Source: Chengkuizengella sediminis
Lineage (GTDB): Bacteria; Bacillota; Bacilli; Paenibacillales; KCTC-33759
Assembly (NCBI RefSeq): GCF_010078385.1
Contig: NZ_SIJC01000006.1
Coordinates: 248,001 to 312,000, forward strand
DNA length: 64,000 bases
Reading direction: 5' to 3'
In this document: positions 8,436-18,227 of the stretch, piece after piece
Layout: every line of letters starts with the position of its first letter
Position numbering within the stretch: the first letter of the stretch is position 1
Made by a program: the position numbers and the translations under genes
The notes under the pieces: generated by a model
The model's input: only the letters and a program-made list of their open reading frames with translations
The model's database searches: none
What the model was told of the DNA's origin: nothing

Positions 8436-9257
8436 ATGAAAAACAGAGCAGGACGTTTTATATCATATTTGTTTCTAATTATATCATCAATAATATCAGT
8501 ATTTCCGTTTTATTGGATGTTTGTCATTAGCACAAATACGACTGCGGCAGCCAATAAGTTCCCACCTAAAATTATTCCTGGTGATCAATTTTTTGCAAAC
8601 CTTCAAAATGCTTGGGAAAACGCAGATTTTATTACTGCTCTTTTTAACACTTTAATTGTTGCAGGGACAATTACTATATCCCAATTATTTTTCTGTTCGC
8701 TTGCGGCTTTTGCTCTTGCCAGATTGCAATTTAAAGGGAGAAATTTTGTTTTTATGTTAATTGTAAGTACTTTATTATTACCACCTGCTAGTCCGATTCC
8801 ACTCTACATCATCGTAAGTAAATTTGATTGGATCAATAGTTTATATGCTGTTGTCATCCCATTTTTAGTTGGAGCCTTTGGTGTATTTTTAATGAAGCAG
8901 TTTATTGAAACCGCTATACATCCAGAGCTAATTGAATCAGCTAAAATGGATGGAGCTAGAAACTTCCAAACGTATTACCGAATTGTTTTACCTATTCTTA
9001 AACCAGGTTTGGCTACACTAGCTATCATTACATTTATGGCGATTTGGAATGATTTTGTATGGCCATCTATTGTACTTAAAGATCAATCTGTTCAAACATT
9101 ACAGCTAGCGGTTCGTGGATTACAGAATGCATATAACCGTGATACAGCATTAATCGTAACAGGCGCATTTATTACGACTCTTCCACTTCTTGCAATTTTC
9201 ATTCCATTTAGCAGACAGTTTATTTCAGGATTAACAGAGGGTTCCGTTAAAGGCTAG
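8436..9257 (+). CDS. Sugar ABC transporter permease (MalG/UgpE type), cassette 2
   Basis: 273-aa paralogue of the permease at 4798, with the EAA-type loop ESAKMDGARNFQTYY. The ATG at 8436 follows GTGAGGGATC. It has more substitutions relative to copy 1 than the binding-protein pair has, including in the first membrane segment. It is the last gene before the terminator at 9313. Confidence 0.9.
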   Translation: MKNRAGRFISYLFLIISSIISVFPFYWMFVISTNTTAAANKFPPKIIPGDQFFANLQNAWENADFITALFNTLIVAGTITISQLFFCSLAAFALARLQFKGRNFVFMLIVSTLLLPPASPIPLYIIVSKFDWINSLYAVVIPFLVGAFGVFLMKQFIETAIHPELIESAKMDGARNFQTYYRIVLPILKPGLATLAIITFMAIWNDFVWPSIVLKDQSVQTLQLAVRGLQNAYNRDTALIVTGAFITTLPLLAIFIPFSRQFISGLTEGSVKG

Positions 9258-9269
9258 AGCAAGTATAGG

Positions 9270-9280
9270 TTTGTGAACAT
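9270..9280 (+). repeat. TTTGTGAACAT element, copy 3 of 3
   Basis: Lies 13 bases after the cassette 2 stop, equivalent to copy 2 after cassette 1. Confidence 0.45.
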
Positions 9281-9312
9281 TTTATATTTATTGAGGTAAA
9301 TATCCCTTGGAT

Positions 9313-9342
9313 CTTAACTGCGATTTGCAGTTAAGGTTTTTT
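9313..9342 (+). terminator. Rho-independent terminator of ABC cassette 2
   Basis: Stem CTTAACTGC / GCAGTTAAG, loop GATTT, followed by GTTTTTT. Confidence 0.88.
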
Positions 9343-9491
9343 CTTATAACTACCTCTCCGATAGGAGCTTTTGTTATAGATTCATGCAGATTAGTACTTT
9401 TATACTATTCAAAGCAAACTGTCTCTCCATGGACATATTTTTCTTATAGATGATATAATAATGTTAGTTTTTACAAGGAAGGGGGATCGTT

Positions 9492-11234
9492 ATGTTTAAT
9501 AAGATCGTGAGCAAAGTCAGCGCCTTATCAAATGTAATTAATCTAAGATTTAAACTAATTATTTTATTCCTATTTATGTTTATTACATTGTTAACTCTAG
9601 CATTAATTTTAAATACTTCCCTTAATAGTATTAAAGAAACGGTTAAAGATTCATATGAAAATAAGATCGGATCCATGAATGAGTTGCAAAACTTAACAAC
9701 TAAAATTTTAGAATTTAATCAATTTATTATGACAGCATCAAATAGTCCAACTTTAGCAAAAAGTTATGAAAAGAGAATAACTGATAAAATGAATGAAATC
9801 GAAATCATTGTAAATCAGCAAAAAGAACTTGCAAGTGGAGATAAACAAATAGTTATAGCCGAATTGTTAGTTAAGGATTGGAACAGCTTTTTAAATTATA
9901 AGGATAATATTCTTAACGCAATATTAGAAGGTGATCCTGCAAAGTTCAATAAAGCATATCAATCTTCTTTACGAAGCTTAAATGGCATCGTTAACAATTC
10001 TGCAACATTGTATGATTTGAAGTACAGTGAAGTTTTAAATTCACAACAATCAATAGAAAACTCACAAAATCTCGCACTTAAAAACAATATGATTGTTATC
10101 GTTACAGCTATTATTATTTCCCTGTTATTAGGCTGGTGGATATATAGCAGTGTTGTAAAACGCCTTCATCGTTTAGTTTCTTACAATTATCAATTATCTA
10201 AAGGGGATTTAACAGCATCGAAATTGAATATCTCAAAAGATGAACTTGGATTGTTGGCCAAAAGTACGAATCAGATTGTAGATAATTTAAAAATGATGAT
10301 TTCAGATGTAGGTGACTCGATTCATTTAATGAATAATAATGTGAAAAATGTAAATCTAACCATTTCTGAAAATTATAGTTCAACAGAAATTATTGCAAAA
10401 AATGTAGACGAAATTTCAAAAGGAATTTCAGAACAAGCTAGTTATTCAGAAGGTTCATTAGTTAATATATCTGACTTAGATCAGTCTGTAACAGATATTG
10501 TCGATATTATAGAAAAGTTTAAAATATCGTTAGAACATACATATGGGAAAATTGATACAGGTACAGTGGATTTAAATGAAACGATGGGACAAATAAAATT
10601 GGTTGAAGACTCTAATATAGATTTAATCTCGTCCTTCGAAAATTTAAATCAAGAGCTTGTGCAAATACGTAAGTTTTCGGAACAGATTGTCAAAATTTCT
10701 CGGAATACAAATATTTTATCTTTGAATGCTTCTATTGAAGCCTCAAGAGCAGGAGAGTTCGGAAAAGGGTTTGCTGTTATTGCAGACGAAATTCGAGAAT
10801 TATCTTCTGAAACAACGAAAGTTGCAAATGGGGTAATGGAGGTTGTTGCAAAAAATGAAGAAAAAACAAAACAATTTCAGGAGTCTCTGCAGAAGTCAAA
10901 TAAAAGAACTTCAGATGGGAGAACTACATTCAAAGCAACGTATGATAATTTTATGGAAATAAACGAAATGTTTAAACAAATGAGTTATCAAATGAATGAA
11001 GTGTTACAAAGGGTAAATGATATTAAAAAACAAAGTGAAGAAGTAAACAATAATATGTCAGACATTACAGCCATCTCAGAAGAAACTTCAGCAGGCATTC
11101 AGGAAATCGCTTCTTCTACAAATCAACAGGTAGCTCAATATAAAGACATCGTGGATACGATAGATGAACAAAGTGAACTAGCTAACAAAATGAATCAAAA
11201 TATTAAACGTTTTAAATTAGAAGATGAAAAATGA
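9492..11234 (+). CDS. Methyl-accepting chemotaxis protein
   Basis: Transmembrane chemoreceptor (580 aa) that would signal through CheA/CheW. A membrane segment at about residues 18-40 is followed by an extracytoplasmic helical sensor domain (about 41-195), a second membrane segment (about 197-219), a HAMP domain (about 220-272) and a cytoplasmic coiled coil. The hairpin tip lies near residues 398-425 ([19 protein letters not shown]). The sensor domain looks like a four-helix bundle; its ligand is unknown. The ATG at 9492 follows GGAAGGGGG. It is monocistronic, with its own terminator, next to sugar transporters, so a sugar or binding-protein stimulus is possible but not shown. Confidence 0.93.
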   Translation: MFNKIVSKVSALSNVINLRFKLIILFLFMFITLLTLALILNTSLNSIKETVKDSYENKIGSMNELQNLTTKILEFNQFIMTASNSPTLAKSYEKRITDKMNEIEIIVNQQKELASGDKQIVIAELLVKDWNSFLNYKDNILNAILEGDPAKFNKAYQSSLRSLNGIVNNSATLYDLKYSEVLNSQQSIENSQNLALKNNMIVIVTAIIISLLLGWWIYSSVVKRLHRLVSYNYQLSKGDLTASKLNISKDELGLLAKSTNQIVDNLKMMISDVGDSIHLMNNNVKNVNLTISENYSSTEIIAKNVDEISKGISEQASYSEGSLVNISDLDQSVTDIVDIIEKFKISLEHTYGKIDTGTVDLNETMGQIKLVEDSNIDLISSFENLNQELVQIRKFSEQIVKISRNTNILSLNASIEASRAGEFGKGFAVIADEIRELSSETTKVANGVMEVVAKNEEKTKQFQESLQKSNKRTSDGRTTFKATYDNFMEINEMFKQMSYQMNEVLQRVNDIKKQSEEVNNNMSDITAISEETSAGIQEIASSTNQQVAQYKDIVDTIDEQSELANKMNQNIKRFKLEDEK

Positions 11235-11269
11235 AAATTAAACAATAGTAAAAAATATACTTAACAAAA

Positions 11270-11292
11270 AAATCACCTTTAAGGTGGTTTTT
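11270..11292 (+). terminator. Terminator after the chemoreceptor gene
   Basis: Stem AATCACC / GGTGGTT with a TTTAA loop, followed by TTTTTG. Confidence 0.75.
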
Positions 11293-11658
11293 TTGTTTCA
11301 CTCTAATAATGAATAAATATTTTTAATAAATAAAGTTGTCTTGACTTAAAGTCTCGCCTACTACAGCAAGGTACTATAAAAAGATAGTACTTACTATAGT
11401 TATCTTATGATGATAACATGAACCTATTAAATCTCATATTAATTAAAGTTATCATGAATCATTAATTTATTGATGGTATGCATAGCATCAGGTGGTACCT
11501 TATATTGACGCCGGAGAATCAACATACTAAGTGTTTCGTAATAATGGGCACAAACTTTTCACATTTTTGTAATAATTTCGAGAGTTTTGGAAAATCATAG
11601 AATAAATATTCAATATGCAATTTAAACTTCAAACCACATGTATGTGAGGTGAGCTAAA
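11293..11658. other. 366-base intergenic region upstream of the activase operon
   Basis: No gene is seen. It holds the palindrome GTTATC-N7-GATAAC at about 11399-11417, and a second half-site GTTATCATG about 35 bases on that pairs with ATGATAAC. These could be operator sites for the activase operon. No convincing promoter was picked. Confidence 0.5.
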
Positions 11659-14600
11659 GTGGAAAATATTATGATTGGGATTGATGTTGGATCTACCACT
11701 GTAAAAGCAACTGTAGTGGATCCGAATACGAAAGAGATTCTATGGTCTGATTATCAGCGTCATAATTCGAAACAGGCTGAAAACGTATTAGAATTCTTGG
11801 TTCGTATCGGGAATGAATTTTCAGAAGTAGAGAAAGAAAAGATTCGAGTGTTTATTACGGGATCTGGTGGTGGTCCGATTGCTGAGCATATCGGTGCCAA
11901 GTTTGTTCAGGAAGTGAATGCCGTTACGATGTCAGTTGAAGAGCTACATCCTGATGTAGGGAGTGTAGTTGAACTCGGAGGACAAGATGCAAAGATCATT
12001 ATTTTTAAAGAAAACGAGGAGACTGGTGACAAGCAAGCCATTAATTCTATGAATGACAAATGTGCCTCTGGTACTGGTGCTACGATTGACAAATGTATCA
12101 TTAAGGTAGGAATGCCAGAATCAGAAGTTTCAAAGCTCGCTTTTGATGATACAAAGTTACATCATGTTGCAGCGAAATGCGGTGTTTTTGCAGAAACGGA
12201 TATCGTGAACCTCGTGAAAAGCAGCATTCCTTCTTCGGAAATCATGTGTTCTTTGGCGGATGCAATTGTTATGCAGAATCTCTCTGTACTGACCCGTGGG
12301 AATACATTGCGACATAAGGTCCTCTTGTTAGGTGGGCCGAACACATATTTGCCTTTTCTTCAGCAATGTTGGCGTAAGAGAATTCCTGAATCGTGGGATC
12401 AGCGAGGATACAATTATCCGAAAGATATACCGATCGATGAATTAATTTTTGTTCCAGAAAATTCTCAGTATTATGCTGCATATGGTGCTGTCATTTATGG
12501 ACTTCATGAATCGAGTGAAGTAGGTCGTTACAAGGGTCTAGAAGAATTGAAGAAATTTATTACTCATGGACGAAAGGCAAAGCTGGGTGAAAAAGCCGGT
12601 GCTCCTCTAGTAAAAAGCGTAGCGGAATTGGAAGAATTTCGCCGTCTGTACAGTATTCCTAAATTTAAGTCGTTTTCCTTTGAACCGGGAAAAACAATTA
12701 AGGCAGTAATTGGTCTTGACGGGGGTTCTACTTCATCAAAGGCCGTGGTGGTCGATGAAAGCGGAACGATTCTCCTTAAGGAATACCAGCTTTCTAAAGG
12801 GAATCCGATTCAAGATACGAAGGAGCTTCTAGGGCGTATTTATGATAAAGTACATGCATCTGGTTCCAAACTGGAAATTATCGGCTTTGGGGCAACTGGT
12901 TATGCTGCAGATGTCTTGGAAAAGACATTAAAAGCGGATGTTAATATTGTAGAAACCGTTGCTCATATGATGAGTGCCGTTCATTTTTTTGGAGATATTG
13001 ACGTTATTTGCGACATTGGCGGACAAGACATAAAGGTCCTTTTTCTAAAAAATGGAGATATCCGCAACTTCCGTTTGTCAAACCAGTGTTCAGCTGGAAA
13101 TGGAATGTTGCTTCAGGCGATGGCTGACCAGTTTGGGATACCTGTTCAAGAATATGCTGAAACCGCATTTAAAGCTGAACTGAGTCCGAAATTCTCTTAT
13201 GGATGCGCAGTATTTCTTGATTCTGATCGGGTAAATTTCCAAAAGGAAGGTTACGCAAAGGAGGAGTTGTTGGCTGGACTGGCCTTAGTACTACCCAAAA
13301 ATGTATGGCAGTATGTAGTACAAATTCCACGTATGTCGGAATTAGGACGCAAATTTGTCTTGCAAGGAGGGACACAGCATAATCTGGCAGCAGTAAAAGC
13401 TCAAGTAGATTATATTAAAGAGCGGGTTCCGGATGCTGAGGTATATGTTCATCCACATACTGGTGAAGCTGGAGCAATTGGAGCTGCCATGGAAACCCTT
13501 CGTGTAGTAAAGCGGCGGGGGTATTCAACTTTTCTAGGGCTTGATGCAGCAATAGGGTTAAGTTATACATCCCTTAATGATGAATCAACCCGCTGTAATT
13601 TTTGTCCGAATAACTGCAGCCGAACATTTATCGATTCTACTACACCTGATGGACAAACAGCTCGTTATATTTCAGGTTTTAGCTGTGAGAAGGGGACGGT
13701 AGAAAATAAGGAATCGCTGATTCAGCTGACTCAAGAGCGCAATCAGCAGAAGAAACAATATCCTAATCTGGTGGATTATGAAGCAAGACAAATGTTCAGA
13801 CATTTCTATGATCCAGCTCCCATGCCCTCGTCAGACAAAACTGTTGAGGATGTTAAAATCAATACTAGTATATTAAGCCTTGGAAAGAGACAAAGAAAAT
13901 TCATTCGTCAGTTCCAACGCTCTTCTATAGAGGCGATGGAAAAACGAAAACAGTTGCGTATCGGCATCCCAAAAGTGTTGAATATTTGGTCTACAGCCCC
14001 ATTTTGGCGAACTTATTTTGAGACGCTGGGCATTGAACAGAAGAATATCGTATTCAGTGACAATACGAGTGAGGAAATGTGGCAGAAAGGTGGAAAGTAC
14101 GGCTCCATTGATCCTTGTTACCCGTCAAAAGTAGCACAAGCGCATATTCATAATTTGTTGTTCAAACATCATACAGAGCGCAAAGCTTTACACGCGATCG
14201 TATTCCCGTGCATTACCCATATTCCAACTCATCTGCAGAATGTGATGGATTCCGCCAGCTGTCCGATTGTCGCTGGGGCTCCAAATGTAATTAAGGCTGC
14301 TTTTACGAAAGAAACAGACTTTTTCAAGGAAAGGGGAATCACTTATTTTGATCCAGCGGTGACGTTTACAGAACAGAATATGCTGAAAAAACAGTTATAT
14401 GAGGCGTTTACTGATTTCTTACAAATAACAGAAGACGAAAGTAATTTCGCAGCAGATGAAGCATGGAAGGCTATGGAGCTTTTTGATCATGAGATGCAGG
14501 AAAAAGGAAGAATGATCCTTGAGCAAGTCGAAGAGGAAAATCGCATTGCCATTCTTATGATCGGACGTCCTTACCATTCTGATCCAGGACTTAACCACAG

Positions 14601-15114
14601 CATATTGGATGAATTTCAGGTGTTAGGCTATCCGATTCTATCGATGCGCTCCATTCCGAAAGATGAAACTTGGCTGCGCCCATTTTTCAAAGATGATTTA
14701 GAAAGTGGAAGAGTGAATCATGCTTTGGAAGTAACTGATGTGTGGCCTGAAAATTTCAGTTCAAATAGTGTTCAGAAGGTGTGGGCTGCTAAGTTCTCGG
14801 CTAGACATCCTAATGTAGCGGTATTGGATCTTTCCAATTTTAAATGCGGACATGATGCCCCTACTTATGGGATGATTGATTCCATTATTTCAACTGCTAA
14901 CACTCCTTATTCCGCACTTCATGATATCGATGCGAATAAACCAAGTGGCTCCATTAAAATCCGTGTTAAAACCTATGCACATAGTTTAGGACTGCATGAG
15001 GAGAAGATGCAAGATTTAGCGCAAAAGAAGATTCAATTACAGGAACTGATTGAACAAAAGCGTTTCGAATTACTGCAGCAATCGAACCAAGAGAAAAAAG
15101 CTATATCTGAATAA
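11659..15114 (+). CDS. Double-headed acyl-CoA dehydratase activase (BcrA/BadF/HgdC type) with DUF2229 region
   Basis: An ATPase (1151 aa) of the family that drives ATP-dependent electron transfer to 2-hydroxyacyl-CoA dehydratases and benzoyl-CoA reductases. Two ASKHA ATPase modules sit in tandem: the first starts GIDVGSTTVKA, the second (about residue 352) GLDGGSTSSKA. Each carries a cysteine pair 39 residues apart (C135/C174 and C477/C516), the spacing known for the [4Fe-4S]-bridging cysteines of HgdC. A further cluster, C646, C649, C653 and C676, leads into a DUF2229-like C-terminal part. The GTG start at 11659 has GAGGTGAG upstream. The next gene, 16 bases on, encodes the likely electron-accepting partner. 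In many bacteria both parts form one longer protein; here they are split. The substrate is unknown. Confidence 0.88.
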   Translation: MENIMIGIDVGSTTVKATVVDPNTKEILWSDYQRHNSKQAENVLEFLVRIGNEFSEVEKEKIRVFITGSGGGPIAEHIGAKFVQEVNAVTMSVEELHPDVGSVVELGGQDAKIIIFKENEETGDKQAINSMNDKCASGTGATIDKCIIKVGMPESEVSKLAFDDTKLHHVAAKCGVFAETDIVNLVKSSIPSSEIMCSLADAIVMQNLSVLTRGNTLRHKVLLLGGPNTYLPFLQQCWRKRIPESWDQRGYNYPKDIPIDELIFVPENSQYYAAYGAVIYGLHESSEVGRYKGLEELKKFITHGRKAKLGEKAGAPLVKSVAELEEFRRLYSIPKFKSFSFEPGKTIKAVIGLDGGSTSSKAVVVDESGTILLKEYQLSKGNPIQDTKELLGRIYDKVHASGSKLEIIGFGATGYAADVLEKTLKADVNIVETVAHMMSAVHFFGDIDVICDIGGQDIKVLFLKNGDIRNFRLSNQCSAGNGMLLQAMADQFGIPVQEYAETAFKAELSPKFSYGCAVFLDSDRVNFQKEGYAKEELLAGLALVLPKNVWQYVVQIPRMSELGRKFVLQGGTQHNLAAVKAQVDYIKERVPDAEVYVHPHTGEAGAIGAAMETLRVVKRRGYSTFLGLDAAIGLSYTSLNDESTRCNFCPNNCSRTFIDSTTPDGQTARYISGFSCEKGTVENKESLIQLTQERNQQKKQYPNLVDYEARQMFRHFYDPAPMPSSDKTVEDVKINTSILSLGKRQRKFIRQFQRSSIEAMEKRKQLRIGIPKVLNIWSTAPFWRTYFETLGIEQKNIVFSDNTSEEMWQKGGKYGSIDPCYPSKVAQAHIHNLLFKHHTERKALHAIVFPCITHIPTHLQNVMDSASCPIVAGAPNVIKAAFTKETDFFKERGITYFDPAVTFTEQNMLKKQLYEAFTDFLQITEDESNFAADEAWKAMELFDHEMQEKGRMILEQVEEENRIAILMIGRPYHSDPGLNHSILDEFQVLGYPILSMRSIPKDETWLRPFFKDDLESGRVNHALEVTDVWPENFSSNSVQKVWAAKFSARHPNVAVLDLSNFKCGHDAPTYGMIDSIISTANTPYSALHDIDANKPSGSIKIRVKTYAHSLGLHEEKMQDLAQKKIQLQELIEQKRFELLQQSNQEKKAISE

Positions 15115-15130
15115 ATAAGAAGGAGTTGAT

Positions 15131-16732
15131 TTGAAAATGCGTAAATCAAAAAAACGAGAAGTTGTTAAGGATAGTTACCAGCCGGATTATTATTTTCAAA
15201 AAGAATTAAACCGGTATCAGGCTGAACAAGAAGCAGAATTAGGTCTGGGTCAACCAAAAGCACAATGGTTTGACCCGGTTCCCCGCCAATTTTTTGCAAA
15301 GGACAAAGATTCCACAACCATTCTTTTTGGTGGTCTTACCATGATCCATGACTACTTAATGGAAGGAGCGCTTAAAGGATTGGGATATCATGTCAAACAC
15401 ATGGATTGTCCAGATACAGAATCTCTCCGTTTTGGTAAGGAATATGGGAATCGCGGGCAATGTAATCCAACGTACTTTACTGTTGGGAATCTGATCAAAT
15501 ATCTTACTTATCTTCGAGATGTTGAAGGAAAATCAAAGGAACAAATTGTAAGTCAGTATCTATTCATTACAAGCGGTTCTTGTGGTCCTTGCCGTTTTGG
15601 TACCTACGTAACAGAATATCGGAAGGCACTAAGGGATGCTGGATTTGATGGGTTTCGAGTTTTGCTCTTTCAGCAGCAGAGTGGCTTAAAACAGGTTACA
15701 GGTCAAGAGTCTGCTCTCAAATTAGATAGTTCATTTTTCCTTACTTTTTTAAAGGCTGTATTGATCGGAGATATTTTGAATGCATTAGGGTATCGCATCC
15801 GCCCATATGAAGTGGAAGAGGGGTCTACTAATGCTGCCCTTGAACGCTGCAAAGAGCATTTATATAAAGCTTTCAGCGAACGTAAACAACTTATGCCGGC
15901 TTTATACCGATGTCGAAAAGAGCTTCAAGCTGTAAAAGTCGACAGAACTCGGGTAAAACCAAAAGTAAGCATTATTGGAGAGTTCTGGGCGATGACGACT
16001 GAAGGAGAAGGCAATTATCAACTGCAAAGTTTTTTGGAAAGTGAGGGTGCCGAGGTAGAAGTGCAGTCTGTCACTGCATGGATCTTATTTTTAATTTGGG
16101 AAGGACAGTATGATACTCGCAAACGGATGCATTTACGTGAAGCGGATTCCGAAAGTAAAGGTTTAAAAGGAAAGAATCCTTTAAAACGTTTACTCATTTT
16201 AGGGTTAGCTGATCGTACTGTACGCGGGATGTTCTATACCTATGCCAGAGCAATCGGGCTTCGCGGATATCACTTACCTAATATGGATGAAATAGCTAAG
16301 GTGGCCGATTCGCATTATAATAACCACCTAAGGGGTGGTGAAGGACATATGGAAGTCGGCAAACTTATTCTTAATGTGAAGAAACGGAAAGTAAATATGA
16401 CTATTTCTGTTAAGCCATTCGGATGCATGCCTTCATCAGGTGTTTCTGATGGAGTTCAGTCACTCATTACTGAGATTCACCCTGAAGCGATTTTTCTTCC
16501 TATTGAAACGACGGGAGATGGGGCAATTAATGTTTATAGCAGAATACAAATGATGTTGTTTAAGGCTAAACAGGCTGCTCAGAAAGAATTCGATGAAGCT
16601 TTAGTCAAAAAGGGCTTTTCCGTAGAGCATCTTCAGAAAAATATTTACAATCGTTCGCCTATATCGGAACCCTTGAAGGTAAGTAAACATTCTGTTGCAT
16701 GTACATCAGCAAATATTGTTTATCATCTTTAA
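15131..16732 (+). CDS. 2-hydroxyacyl-CoA dehydratase/BcrC-like iron-sulfur protein
   Basis: HgdB/BcrC-family protein (533 aa), the likely partner of the preceding activase. Candidate cluster ligands are C93, C111, C151, C154 (the CGPC segment) and C432 (FGCMPSSG). There is no signal peptide or membrane segment. The TTG at 15131 has AAGGAG at about 5 bases; an ATG at 15137 is an alternative. It could be a dehydratase, a reductase or a double-cubane-cluster protein acting on small molecules. No CoA-ligase, CoA-transferase or acyl-CoA pathway genes are adjacent, so the substrate cannot be inferred from context. Confidence 0.85.
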   Translation: MKMRKSKKREVVKDSYQPDYYFQKELNRYQAEQEAELGLGQPKAQWFDPVPRQFFAKDKDSTTILFGGLTMIHDYLMEGALKGLGYHVKHMDCPDTESLRFGKEYGNRGQCNPTYFTVGNLIKYLTYLRDVEGKSKEQIVSQYLFITSGSCGPCRFGTYVTEYRKALRDAGFDGFRVLLFQQQSGLKQVTGQESALKLDSSFFLTFLKAVLIGDILNALGYRIRPYEVEEGSTNAALERCKEHLYKAFSERKQLMPALYRCRKELQAVKVDRTRVKPKVSIIGEFWAMTTEGEGNYQLQSFLESEGAEVEVQSVTAWILFLIWEGQYDTRKRMHLREADSESKGLKGKNPLKRLLILGLADRTVRGMFYTYARAIGLRGYHLPNMDEIAKVADSHYNNHLRGGEGHMEVGKLILNVKKRKVNMTISVKPFGCMPSSGVSDGVQSLITEIHPEAIFLPIETTGDGAINVYSRIQMMLFKAKQAAQKEFDEALVKKGFSVEHLQKNIYNRSPISEPLKVSKHSVACTSANIVYHL

Positions 16733-16802
16733 GGGGAATTGAGACAAACGAAGACTTAATTATTACGTGATAATAATGTTGTTTTAAAAGATAATAAGGT
16801 CA

Positions 16803-16868
16803 TTTAAAAAAGTTGTTTAAAATCGGATGCACAAACCAGTGTTATACCGTTTTTTAAATAACTTTTTT
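16803..16868. terminator. Long AT-rich inverted repeat between convergent genes
   Basis: AAAAAAGTTGTTTAAAATCGG pairs nearly perfectly with CCGTTTTTTAAATAACTTTTTT around a loop of about 25 bases. A-tract and T-tract arms on both strands suit a bidirectional terminator for the genes ending at 16732 and 16979. Confidence 0.6.
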
Positions 16869-16978
16869 GATACGGAAAAAAATTTAATGATAGAAAAGGT
16901 TTTATCCTGAATTTTTTTTTATGATTTTCATGAAAAGGGTACACTTCAAAGTGAGTTTTTTATAGTAACGTTGGAGTA

Positions 16979-18061
16979 TTATCTTGTACTTACTGGTGTA
17001 CTCTCATTAAAATACTCTTCTAACGTACTGTTTTGACCCATTATTTCTGCAGCTATTTCTTTTCCTACGTATCTTATATGCCACGGTTCATAAGCATATC
17101 CAGTAATGTGTTCTTTATCTTGGGGATAACGAATAATAAAACCGAATTCAGCAGCATGCTTAGCTAACCACTGTCCTTCTTTAGTAGATCCTAAGCTTTC
17201 GTGTAAAACGTTATTCACACTTGGACTAGAAACATCAATGGCAAGTCCAGTTTGATGTTCACTTGTTCCAGGGAATGCACTATATCTTCGTGCTTGTTCT
17301 TCTCCTTGTTCCTGTACATTCCAATTAAATATTGATTTTTGGGTAAGGTAAGAACGGTATCCTGAAACTCCATTTAACTGAATATTCTCTTGATCTGCTT
17401 TTTCAAATAATTGTTCCAGTGCTCTTGCAGCTTCTTCGCGCAACCATTTTTTTTCACTTTCTCCTGCAAAGGAAAAAGGAATATTTGGTTGGACAAGGTC
17501 AGTAGGTACATATTCATCTTTTAAACTTCTTTGTTTATTTACTAGTACAGCGATACTTTCTTGGTTCGTAATTTGTGGAATTTCACTTCCCCCAATTATA
17601 ATTGTATCTTCCAAGTTATATTTTACTGTAATCGTCAATTGGGTTGAAAAACCTTCATATGTTGCAACAACATCAAATGTATTCCCTGTTACTGCATCAT
17701 TAGAAAGGGTAAGTAATCCGTTATCTTCGATGACGGCTAGGTTTGAAGGTTGGATTTCATAAATAATATCTTCAGGGAAAACTTGAATTTCAGTTTGATC
17801 AGTTAATAAAGAATAGAGAACAAGTAAATAGTTGGATTCAGGTGATATGGTGATATGTTCTTCACTAAAAAAGATGTTTTGAATTTCATCAGATTTTATT
17901 ACATTACTTGTTGTTTGATTTGATTGTTCAACTTCTTCTTGTACTACCCCTTCTGGTGAGTTTGCATTAGAAGGGATTGAGGTATTTGCACACCCTGTTA
18001 GTAATAAAGAGCTACTAATAATAGCACCTGCACTATATGTAAAAAAGCGAGATTTTAACAT
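16979..18061 (-). CDS. VanY-type D-alanyl-D-alanine carboxypeptidase lipoprotein
   Basis: A zinc carboxypeptidase (360 aa) that would trim the terminal D-Ala of peptidoglycan stem peptides outside the membrane. It has a lipoprotein signal peptide with lipobox LLTGC, then a low-complexity linker, an Ig-like segment of about 100 residues, and the VanY (M15B) domain. Zinc and active-site motifs SEHQTGLAIDVSS and EPWHIRY are intact. I chose the ATG at 18061, 9 bases after GGAGG; another ATG at 18067 is too close to it. It is convergent with the activase operon and looks monocistronic. There are no vancomycin-resistance neighbours, so ordinary wall remodelling is the likelier role. Confidence 0.9.
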   Translation of the reverse strand: MLKSRFFTYSAGAIISSSLLLTGCANTSIPSNANSPEGVVQEEVEQSNQTTSNVIKSDEIQNIFFSEEHITISPESNYLLVLYSLLTDQTEIQVFPEDIIYEIQPSNLAVIEDNGLLTLSNDAVTGNTFDVVATYEGFSTQLTITVKYNLEDTIIIGGSEIPQITNQESIAVLVNKQRSLKDEYVPTDLVQPNIPFSFAGESEKKWLREEAARALEQLFEKADQENIQLNGVSGYRSYLTQKSIFNWNVQEQGEEQARRYSAFPGTSEHQTGLAIDVSSPSVNNVLHESLGSTKEGQWLAKHAAEFGFIIRYPQDKEHITGYAYEPWHIRYVGKEIAAEIMGQNSTLEEYFNESTPVSTR

Positions 18062-18227
18062 AAACATGTTCCTCCGATGTCTGGATTGAAATAGAAGTGA
18101 TAAAGACAAAAAAAAGCCCCCTACTAGATGTAAGGTGAACTTTATTATACCATGAAAAAAGATTGACAGAAACTGAATCGTATCTTAAAATTTACCCCAA
18201 AAGGCACATTCATAGAAAGGAAATAAA

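Larger units (their letters stand above)
2428..9257 (+). repeat. Tandem duplication of a three-gene ABC transporter cassette
   Basis: Genes at 2428, 3853 and 4798 have paralogues in the same order at 5884, 7492 and 8436. Upstream boxes, the intercistronic hairpin position and the terminator position also correspond. Copies are nearly identical in the binding protein but more divergent in the permeases and the intergenic DNA. Confidence 0.92.

Noticed and set aside
9345-9365. Sigma-D (flagellar) promoter CCGATA before the chemoreceptor gene
   Set aside because: CCGATAGG is present but no TAAA lies at the 15-base spacing the sigma-D consensus requires.
11480-11520. T-box-like string AGGTGGTACC upstream of the activase operon
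   Set aside because: The T-box core should read GGGTGGNACCGCG and be followed by an antiterminator/terminator pair; neither is present, and the downstream gene is not amino-acid related.
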